A DNA stretch of 12,980 bases, taken from Candidatus Cardinium sp. cBcalN2 (GTDB taxonomy: Bacteria > Bacteroidota > Bacteroidia > Cytophagales > Amoebophilaceae). Where the stretch lies: the NCBI RefSeq assembly GCF_022810445.1, contig NZ_JAACGD010000035.1, forward strand, positions 1 to 12,980. Direction: 5' to 3'. Of this stretch, positions 7,149 to 12,980 are shown piece by piece (positions within the stretch are counted from its first letter, which is position 1; every line of letters starts with the position of its first letter). The notes beneath the pieces are model-generated. The model saw only the letters and a program-made list of their open reading frames with translations, was not told the origin of the DNA and did not search any database. A program made the translations under genes and the position numbers.

Positions 7149-8240
7149 CTAGATACTGTTGAGCTTTTTTAAAAACTTTTGAATTAAAATAGGTTTAGGC
7201 AAATTTTCAATCTCTAGCCAATTAAATGCCACTAAGGCAGATTGCTCGAAAAAATAGTTGGCTTCTTCCAAGCAAGTAGACGTAAGCTCTATTTTGTGAA
7301 ATTTTACAAATAAGTTTTGATGCGTTAGCAAATGACGTTCCTCTTTTTCAAGAGTAGTAATAGATAAGTGATGCCTTTTAGCTAAAACTAATAAAGGATC
7401 CTGGATCTTTTCTAACAGCAACCGTTGTGTATTATCTAATAAATAGAAATCATACATACCCTTCCAAATATCATTTTTTGTACGCTTTTTCATATAAATA
7501 AGATTTTTGTACTGCAAAATAAAATAGTCAAAATAACGAGCTCGTTTCTTGATTTTACTTGTTTTAACAGGCAGTATTTTTTGTCTATTCGTATAAAAGG
7601 CCATGCAGTAGTTTTTAAAAATACAAGTAGCACAAAAAGAACATACGGGTGTACATTGTAGAGCGCCAAAATCCATAATAGCTTGGCTATAAGTATCAGG
7701 CTCTATAGGATCTACTAGCAGACTAGCAAATGCATGCATTTTTCTTCTCCCTTGCAAGGTACCTATATCATAGTTTAGCCCAAAAATACGTGCCAAGACA
7801 CGGTAGACATTGCCATCCACAGCAGCCACTACTTCTTTAAAAGCAACTGCCGCAATAGCGGCAGCTGTATAGGGTCCAATCCCCTTGAGCATAAGTAGTT
7901 CTCTATAATTAGAAGGGAAAACACCTTTATATTGCTCAACAATGGTTTGCGCACAATGGTGTAGATTACGCGCTCTGCTATAATAACCTAATCCCTGCCA
8001 TAAACGTAAAACTTCTTGCTCTGTAGCATTGGCCAGTTCTGTTACAGAAGGATATTGAGTTATAAAACGTTCATAGTAGGGCAACCCTTGCGCTACTCTT
8101 GTTTGTTGTAGAATAATTTCTGATAACCATATTTTATAGGGATCTTTAGTAGTACGCCAAGGTAAGCAACGCTGATGTAGTTTATACCAAGAAAGCAATG
8201 AACTACGAAAAATACTATGATTGATTCTACTAGTTAACAT
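7149..8240 (-). CDS. mutY: MutY, A/G-specific adenine glycosylase
   Basis: Base-excision repair enzyme that removes adenine mispaired with 8-oxoguanine. The N-terminal HhH-GPD domain (about residues 10-215) shows LPWR (26-29), SEIILQQTRV with catalytic Glu41, the helix-hairpin-helix LKGIGPYTAAA (118-128) and VDGNVYRVLAR with catalytic Asp142. The [4Fe-4S] ligands follow the exact C-X6-C-X2-C-X5-C spacing at Cys196, 203, 206 and 212; an extra Cys200 is present. The C-terminal NUDIX-like domain (about 235-363), which reads 8-oxoG, includes the W.GMYDF segment near 259 and HLLTHQ (303-308), ending in a typical LPKPIL..FL stretch. Length (363 aa) is normal. It is divergent from the downstream exonuclease gene across 158 bases. 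Its Fe-S cluster would depend on a system such as the SUF genes here. Confidence 0.96.
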   Translation of the reverse strand: MLTSRINHSIFRSSLLSWYKLHQRCLPWRTTKDPYKIWLSEIILQQTRVAQGLPYYERFITQYPSVTELANATEQEVLRLWQGLGYYSRARNLHHCAQTIVEQYKGVFPSNYRELLMLKGIGPYTAAAIAAVAFKEVVAAVDGNVYRVLARIFGLNYDIGTLQGRRKMHAFASLLVDPIEPDTYSQAIMDFGALQCTPVCSFCATCIFKNYCMAFYTNRQKILPVKTSKIKKRARYFDYFILQYKNLIYMKKRTKNDIWKGMYDFYLLDNTQRLLLEKIQDPLLVLAKRHHLSITTLEKEERHLLTHQNLFVKFHKIELTSTCLEEANYFFEQSALVAFNWLEIENLPKPILIQKFLKKLNSI

Positions 8241-8398
8241 AGAGCATAAAATAAGAGAATGGGTAATTTAATTTTATTATATTTGAGCAATCTATTTTTA
8301 CACTTCGTCTACACGTAATTCAACATACAAAAATTTAACTATGGTCTCTGCTTAACCTTTTCTTACCATATTAATTAAAAATAGAACGCAATATACCT

Positions 8399-9196
8399 AT
8401 GAGTTTAAAATTAACCAACCCACTTGCTTTTTTAGATGTAGAAACTACAGGTATTAACGTGATACATGATCGTATAATAGAAATTGCTATTATTAAGCTT
8501 ATGCCCAATGGTAACCGCGTAACCTTCTATAAAAGAATTAATCCAGAACAAGCCATTCCTCCTGAATCCAGTTTAATTCATGGTATTTATGATGAAGATC
8601 TAAGAGACAAGCCAACTTTTAAACAAATAAGTAGGGAATTGATGGCCTTTTTAAAAGGAGCAGACTTAGCAGGTTTTAATCTGCTGCGTTTTGATATACC
8701 CATATTAGTAGAAAGCTTTTTGCGGGCAGAAATAGCATTTAAGATAGAAAATCGTAAAATTATAGATGTGCAAAAGCTGTTTCACCTAATGGAAAAAAGG
8801 ACTTTAAAAGCAGCCTATTTATTTTATTGTCAAAAGGAACTAGAAGGAGCACATAATGCTATGGTAGATATAGAAGCTACTTTAGAAGTATTGATGGAGC
8901 AAATAAAAAGATATGAAAATGAGCCTGTAGTGGATACTTTAGGGAATAAACTAGGTGTGATAAAAAATGATGTAGCTACACTACATGACTTAACCAATAC
9001 CAATATGGTAGATTTTGCAGGTAGAATGGTCTATAACGACCAACAGATCCCTATCTTTAACTTTGGCAAGCATAAAGGGAAAAGCGTATCAGAGGTACTC
9101 AAACTAGAGCCATCTTATTATAACTGGATGATACAAGGGGACTTTCCCCTGGATACCAAACGTAAACTCACACAAATTAAAATGAGTATGGTCTAA
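8399..9196 (+). CDS. DEDDh 3'-5' exonuclease with ExoX-like C-terminal domain
   Basis: DnaQ/epsilon-type exonuclease domain (about residues 7-170) with the full two-metal set: Exo I LDVETTG gives Asp13 and Glu15, Exo II FNLLRFDIPIL gives Asp99, and Exo III AHNAMVDIEAT gives His152 and Asp157, the DEDDh pattern. After a linker, residues about 218-262 (IFNFGKHKGKSVSEVL, then PSYYNWMIQGDFP) look like the small ExoX-type C-terminal domain, recognised by FGK.KGK and SYY.W. The protein is therefore probably a stand-alone repair or proofreading exonuclease rather than a polymerase subunit, though annotation pipelines often call it Pol III epsilon. The ATG at 8399 is the first in-frame start and suits the domain edge. 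priA follows 32 bases later on the same strand, with no terminator, so the two are likely cotranscribed. Confidence 0.9.
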   Translation: MSLKLTNPLAFLDVETTGINVIHDRIIEIAIIKLMPNGNRVTFYKRINPEQAIPPESSLIHGIYDEDLRDKPTFKQISRELMAFLKGADLAGFNLLRFDIPILVESFLRAEIAFKIENRKIIDVQKLFHLMEKRTLKAAYLFYCQKELEGAHNAMVDIEATLEVLMEQIKRYENEPVVDTLGNKLGVIKNDVATLHDLTNTNMVDFAGRMVYNDQQIPIFNFGKHKGKSVSEVLKLEPSYYNWMIQGDFPLDTKRKLTQIKMSMV

Positions 9197-9228
9197 AATA
9201 TTGATCATACTAAAAAATTGCATGGCAC

Positions 9229-11652
9229 TTGAAACAATTTGCAGATGTTATCTTACCACTTCCAATTCAACCCTTAACCTACCATATTTCCTCTATATAC
9301 CAAAGTAGAATAGATGTAGGCAGTAGTGTATTGGTACCGTTGCGTAACGGGAAGCTTTTGCTGGGTATTGTCATGAGATGCCATGGCAACATACCCAATT
9401 ACCCTACCAAGAATTTATTAGGTATAATCTACAAGAAGCCTTTATTTACACTTAAGCAATTAACCTTTTTAGCATCGCTAGCCGATTACTACGTGTCCAA
9501 CCTTGGTACCATATTGTCCCTTGCATGGCCCAAACTACTTGGATTTCCTAATAGCTTAATCTTTCAAATCAGCAAAACCGCTAATGCCAATCAACTATCC
9601 ACCATTGAACAGCTGATATTCAATGCGTTACAGTACCACCCTTTAGCTTACCCAGCTATTATCCAATTAACAGTCCAAAAAGAAGCCAATAAGGCACTCA
9701 TATCATTACTATCCAAAGAGTTAGTAGAAGCAGTAGCCACAACTGGAATCAATCAAGAAGCTGGTGTGAACAATTATTTTACCCTCTCTCCTACTATCCA
9801 TCTAGATCCACTTACCCTAACCAAACTATCACCATATTCACCCAAACAACAAGCCCTTTTAGCTCATTTTTTACCTAAAAAAGAAAAAACAATTTTATAT
9901 GCTGCTAAAAAAGAGCTTATAGCTTATTCTAAATCAGCTTTCGATAGATTATTAAAAAAAGAGATTTTAATAAAAGTTAACCCAGACCAGTTACCCACAT
10001 CTATTTTTACTGCTCCTTTACAACCATTAGCTATTTTAACAGCATTTCAGAAAAAAGCACTTGTAGCTATTCAAGCCAAATTTACTAACAAAAACGTCGT
10101 ACTATTACATGGTGCTATAGGCAGTGGCAAAACAGAGGTCTATATGCATCTGATTGCATTGGCCTTACAAAGGCAAAAACAGGTATTGCTTTTAGCACCA
10201 GAAATAGGGTTAGTAACCCACATAGTAGAACGCATCAAACCTTTGTGGGGAGAATGGTTGGTGGTACACCACTCTAAACAATCCCATAAAGAACGTCTAA
10301 AGACATGGTTTCGCCTATTAAAAGAACAAGCCTTATTAGTGGTAGGCACACGTTCAGCGCTCTTGCTACCTTTTAAAGGACTAGAACTAATTATTATAGA
10401 TGAAGAACACGATCAAGCCTATAAGCAGGCAGATACAATGCCCACCTACCATGCACGAGAGAGTAGCATCCTATTGGCCCAAAAGCATCAAGCAAAAGTT
10501 TTACTTGGTTCAGGAACCCCTTCCCTAGAAAGCTATTACAATGCCCAATCTGGGAAGTATGGTTTGGTAACCTTAGACCGTAGATTTGGCCAAGCAAACA
10601 GTCCCGCATTATTTTTTATTGACCTTAACATAGAAAAAAAACGTAAGGCCATGCGAGACAACTTCTCGCTTACACTATTATCTAAGCTTAAAGAGAATAA
10701 TTTGGCAGGTGGTCAAGCCATGATTTTTCAAAATAGAAGAGGATATGCGCAATACTTTCTATGTGCTACTTGTGGATGGATTCCACGTTGCCTTACTTGT
10801 TCAGTAAGCCTTACCTACCACCAAGAAGCCAATCACCTACGCTGCCATTATTGTGACTATACTAGCCCTACTTTATGTTCGTGTCATCATTGTGGATCTG
10901 AGCAGCTCCATAACATAGGTTTTGGTACAGAAAAACTAGAAGAGAGTCTACAACTTATCTTTCCAGACCAACAGATTGCTCGCATGGATTTAGATAGTAC
11001 AAAAGGAAAAAATAGTTACCAATCTATTGTAAACCAAGTAACCGCTGGATCGATAGATATTTTAGTGGGGACTCAGATGATGGCTAAAGGATTAGATTTT
11101 CCCAATATACGCCTCATAGGGATATTAGATATCGATAACTTACTCTATTTTCCTGATTTTAGATCAAATGAAAAATGTTTTCAACTGATCACTCAGTTAG
11201 CAGGAAGAGCAGGCAGACGCAATCAGCAAGGCAGTGTATTGATTCAAACCAGGCAGACGCATCATCCTTTATTTGTCTACTTAGCCAATGGTGATTATGA
11301 AGGAATGTATAAAGCTGAGTTAGCAGAAAGGCAGCGTTTTTTTTATCCTCCTTATGTTAGACTAATTAAACTAAGTTTAAGTTGTGTGAATCTCTCTACC
11401 TTACAATCAGGTGCCATTAGATTAAAAACATTATTAGTAAAACAGTTTCAAGGTATGGTACTGGGCCCTCAAGAACCCTTGGTTGGTAAAATCAGAAATC
11501 ATTTTTTACTAGATCTATTTTTAAAAATACCTACTAAAAGTTTAAGTGGATTGCAACGCAAAAAAGAGTGGTTAAGGAGTGCCTGTAGCTATACACTGGC
11601 TAAAGGGACCTATAGAAAAATTAAAATCTTATTGGATATCGATCCGATTTAA
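9229..11652 (+). CDS. priA: PriA, primosomal replication-restart helicase
   Basis: 3'-5' superfamily 2 helicase that recognises stalled or repaired forks and helps reload DnaB. The N-terminal DNA-binding domain starts FADVILPLPIQPLTYHI, matching the family. The helicase core has Walker A GAIGSGKT at 295-302 (family GVTGSGKT), Walker B IIIDEEHD with Asp391-Glu392, SGTPSLESY, GTQMMAKGLDFPN and QLAGRAGR. Two zinc sites within the core are formed by Cys512, 515, 521, 524, 539, 542, 552 and 555. Length is 807 aa, longer than E. coli (732) but usual for Bacteroidota. The start is TTG: the frame opens only after the stop at 9211-9213 and contains no ATG before the conserved N-terminus. The ATG at 9222 is in another frame. 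Probably cotranscribed with the upstream exonuclease. Confidence 0.96.
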   Translation: MKQFADVILPLPIQPLTYHISSIYQSRIDVGSSVLVPLRNGKLLLGIVMRCHGNIPNYPTKNLLGIIYKKPLFTLKQLTFLASLADYYVSNLGTILSLAWPKLLGFPNSLIFQISKTANANQLSTIEQLIFNALQYHPLAYPAIIQLTVQKEANKALISLLSKELVEAVATTGINQEAGVNNYFTLSPTIHLDPLTLTKLSPYSPKQQALLAHFLPKKEKTILYAAKKELIAYSKSAFDRLLKKEILIKVNPDQLPTSIFTAPLQPLAILTAFQKKALVAIQAKFTNKNVVLLHGAIGSGKTEVYMHLIALALQRQKQVLLLAPEIGLVTHIVERIKPLWGEWLVVHHSKQSHKERLKTWFRLLKEQALLVVGTRSALLLPFKGLELIIIDEEHDQAYKQADTMPTYHARESSILLAQKHQAKVLLGSGTPSLESYYNAQSGKYGLVTLDRRFGQANSPALFFIDLNIEKKRKAMRDNFSLTLLSKLKENNLAGGQAMIFQNRRGYAQYFLCATCGWIPRCLTCSVSLTYHQEANHLRCHYCDYTSPTLCSCHHCGSEQLHNIGFGTEKLEESLQLIFPDQQIARMDLDSTKGKNSYQSIVNQVTAGSIDILVGTQMMAKGLDFPNIRLIGILDIDNLLYFPDFRSNEKCFQLITQLAGRAGRRNQQGSVLIQTRQTHHPLFVYLANGDYEGMYKAELAERQRFFYPPYVRLIKLSLSCVNLSTLQSGAIRLKTLLVKQFQGMVLGPQEPLVGKIRNHFLLDLFLKIPTKSLSGLQRKKEWLRSACSYTLAKGTYRKIKILLDIDPI

Positions 11653-11723
11653 TACCAATAGACCACTTCCAATATCTACTCAAGATCATTTTTAGCTGCT
11701 ATTACTTGCAAACTTATATAAAT

Positions 11724-11771
11724 TTTATAATATTAAAGTTAGATAAATAAAGCAAATTTATAATATTAAAG
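11724..11771. repeat. Two 15-base AT-rich direct repeats before the lipoprotein gene
   Basis: TTTATAATATTAAAG occurs at 11724-11738 and 11757-11771, identical and 33 bases apart, about three DNA helical turns. Each copy contains TATAAT. A similar TATAATATTAAA lies at 6698-6709, just upstream of the DEAD-box helicase start. The repeats are in the 242-base gap between priA and the lipoprotein gene, so they may be promoter or regulator-binding elements. No matching -35 element is convincing. Confidence 0.6.
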
Positions 11772-11894
11772 CATCTATTTATTACTGTTCCAGAAGTGCA
11801 TAAAAAAGTGGAATGAAAAAGCCTTAGCCATATATGCAAATAAATAGTACGATTAAAGTTTATCCTAACCATTTACTGCAAAAAAGCCATAGAT

Positions 11895-12707
11895 ATGATT
11901 ACCATACAACTACCTACTACAGGTATACGTTACTGCTTAGTATATTGGGGAGTTACTTTAATTATTTCTTGTAAATCAGCTTTTTCTTCTCATCCTATGA
12001 CACTCTATTCCCAGTGTCACCTACAAAACAAAGAGAAAGCCAAAAAAGAAATAGAAAAAAAAGAAGTATGCTATAAACTACACCCCAGAGTGACAAGATG
12101 GAACACACCTAAGATCTATGAAATGAAAATTTTTTTAGACAAGGGTATTTCTAAATACAGAGGCCTAGCAGATGAGGAGCTATGGTTACAAAGAGCCTTT
12201 CACTATTTGCCTGGTGTAGTCAACCAACTATATGGCAAATATCACAATTATTACTTCACAATAAATGGACAAGAGCAAGACAAAATAAAATCTGCCGAAG
12301 CAACTGTTAGTTTAGTATTGGTATTTAAGGAAAAGAATAAACCAAAAGAAGTTTATCATGGAGGTAAAATTGAAATTGGTATGTGCAACACGCATCCTAG
12401 TATCATTCATCATATGATGTTTCGTCCAAAAGAAAATAGACCTAGCTTGAAAGTACCCTATATACATTTACCTGAACAAAATAAGTGGTATGAAGTGCAT
12501 CAAAAAGAAGGAATAAAAATTAAAAAAAATGATAAAATAGGATTTCAAAGAGACAAAATAGACGGATCTATAGTTGGCGATGTACCTAAGATTAAACCTT
12601 ATAGCGAGAGATTCTGTAAAGATGAAAATCTGTATATTATTAAATACGCTCCCCTAAAAAAATCTCCACATAAGTTAGTAACAATCTGTATGCATAAAAA
12701 CAAATAA
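11895..12707 (+). CDS. Predicted lipoprotein of unknown function
   Basis: I do not recognise this 270-residue protein. Its N-terminus looks like a lipoprotein signal peptide: a short region with Arg12, a hydrophobic stretch (about 14-25, CLVYWGVTLIIS) and a lipobox IISC with Cys26 as the lipidation site. The first acidic or basic residue after it is Lys27. Residues 45-57 are a highly charged Lys/Glu stretch, probably a helical linker. The remainder is Lys-rich and aromatic, with mixed alpha and beta character, no repeats and no known catalytic motif that I can see; cysteines lie at 41, 59, 164, 241 and 265. Its composition is more lysine- and A-rich than the neighbouring housekeeping genes, suggesting a lineage-specific surface or periplasmic protein. 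The ATG has no evident ribosome-binding site. Lipoprotein call fairly likely; function unknown. Confidence 0.75.
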   Translation: MITIQLPTTGIRYCLVYWGVTLIISCKSAFSSHPMTLYSQCHLQNKEKAKKEIEKKEVCYKLHPRVTRWNTPKIYEMKIFLDKGISKYRGLADEELWLQRAFHYLPGVVNQLYGKYHNYYFTINGQEQDKIKSAEATVSLVLVFKEKNKPKEVYHGGKIEIGMCNTHPSIIHHMMFRPKENRPSLKVPYIHLPEQNKWYEVHQKEGIKIKKNDKIGFQRDKIDGSIVGDVPKIKPYSERFCKDENLYIIKYAPLKKSPHKLVTICMHKNK

Positions 12708-12815
12708 TGAACCTCCTATCTATTTAATAACCAGGTAAATATTATCCTTGAGTTGGCGCCCTGATGTGTTGTATCTTATCTGTTCCTGAAACTGGTAAAA
12801 AATGAATTTTTTAAA

Positions 12816-12843
12816 GCTACTTTTTGCTTAATCAAAAAGTAGC
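12816..12843. repeat. Perfect 11-bp inverted repeat downstream of the lipoprotein gene
   Basis: GCTACTTTTTG (12816-12826) and CAAAAAGTAGC (12833-12843) are exact reverse complements around the six-base loop CTTAAT. No clear T-run follows on either strand, so it is a poor fit to a simple terminator. From general familiarity, similar GCTACTTTTTG..CAAAAAGTAGC hairpins are common intergenic dispersed elements in Bacteroidota genomes; copy number here cannot be judged from one window. The rest of 12708-12980 holds no supported gene. Confidence 0.75.
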
Positions 12844-12852
12844 CAAACAATC

Positions 12853-12882
12853 AAACGCTGATCAAAAAAGTGCGCGTTTTTT
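12853..12882 (+). terminator. Possible weak terminator hairpin
   Basis: AAACGC (12853-12858) pairs with GCGTTT (12874-12879) across a 15-base loop, and the right arm runs into a T6 stretch (12877-12882). It could terminate transcripts from the lipoprotein gene, but it is about 146 bases past the stop, the loop is large and the stem is short. It may instead be part of the same dispersed element as the adjoining perfect hairpin. Confidence 0.3.
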
Positions 12883-12958
12883 CCTAGCATAAGCCATAGT
12901 GGTGAACGAAAACGATGTGTTCAGGCAATGGCGTCAACTTAAGGGATATATTTAATTG

Positions 12959-12976
12959 ATTATTATATATAATAAT
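12959..12976. repeat. 18-base A/T-only palindrome at the window end
   Basis: ATTATTATATATAATAAT is identical to its reverse complement. It lies in an extremely AT-rich stretch that continues to the end of the window, so its context is truncated. It could be the edge of a larger repeat, an easily melted region or chance in A/T-only sequence. Confidence 0.5.
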
Positions 12977-12980
12977 ATAT

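Noticed and set aside
8241..8398. Divergent promoters between mutY and the exonuclease, including a TATAAT on the - strand about 30 bases before mutY.
   Set aside because: Promoters must exist here, but no -35 or Bacteroidota -33/-7 (TTTG and TAnnTTTG) pair at proper spacing is convincing in such AT-rich DNA.
11788..11813. TTCCA...TGGAA inverted repeat as a priA terminator.
   Set aside because: The five-base arms with a 16-base loop and no T-run are expected by chance.
69..12707. A hidden defence, toxin or other new multi-gene system.
   Set aside because: All genes but the last belong to known housekeeping families, with intact motifs and ordinary order; nothing suggests a novel cassette.

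Overview
The window looks like chromosomal sequence from a small, AT-rich Bacteroidota genome, probably an intracellular member of the Cardinium/Amoebophilus group. This is inferred from gene content, the near absence of Shine-Dalgarno sequences, frequent poly-A tracts and protein sequence style. No database search was possible, so genus is uncertain. All genes are intact; I see no rRNA, tRNA, CRISPR array, transposase or prophage.

Layout: (1) 69-3826, + strand: a SUF iron-sulfur cluster assembly operon, sufC-sufD-sufS-sufE. sufB, the usual partner, is not in the window and may lie just upstream. (2) 3862-5349, +: the replicative helicase dnaB, 35 bases after sufE with no clear terminator between, so perhaps cotranscribed. 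It ends at a large hairpin (5374-5451) that faces a convergent gene. (3) 5526-6941, - strand: a cold-shock-domain protein followed by a DEAD-box RNA helicase. A perfect 16-bp terminator-like hairpin overlaps the end of the cold-shock gene. (4) 7149-8240, -: the adenine glycosylase mutY. (5) 8399-11652, +: a DEDDh 3'-5' exonuclease with an ExoX-type C-terminal domain, then primosomal helicase priA. (6) 11895-12707, +: an unrecognised lysine-rich predicted lipoprotein, flanked by AT-rich non-coding DNA with direct repeats upstream and several inverted repeats downstream.

Functionally the window groups Fe-S assembly (SufCDSE, whose products would include the cluster of MutY), replication and restart (DnaB, PriA), DNA repair (MutY, exonuclease) and RNA-structure remodelling (Csp, DEAD-box helicase). 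Almost everything is conserved housekeeping. I do not see a clearly new multi-gene system. The most interesting signals are the csp/helicase terminator overlap, the composite palindrome after dnaB, three TTG start codons, DEID in helicase motif II, and the orphan lipoprotein with its flanking repeats.
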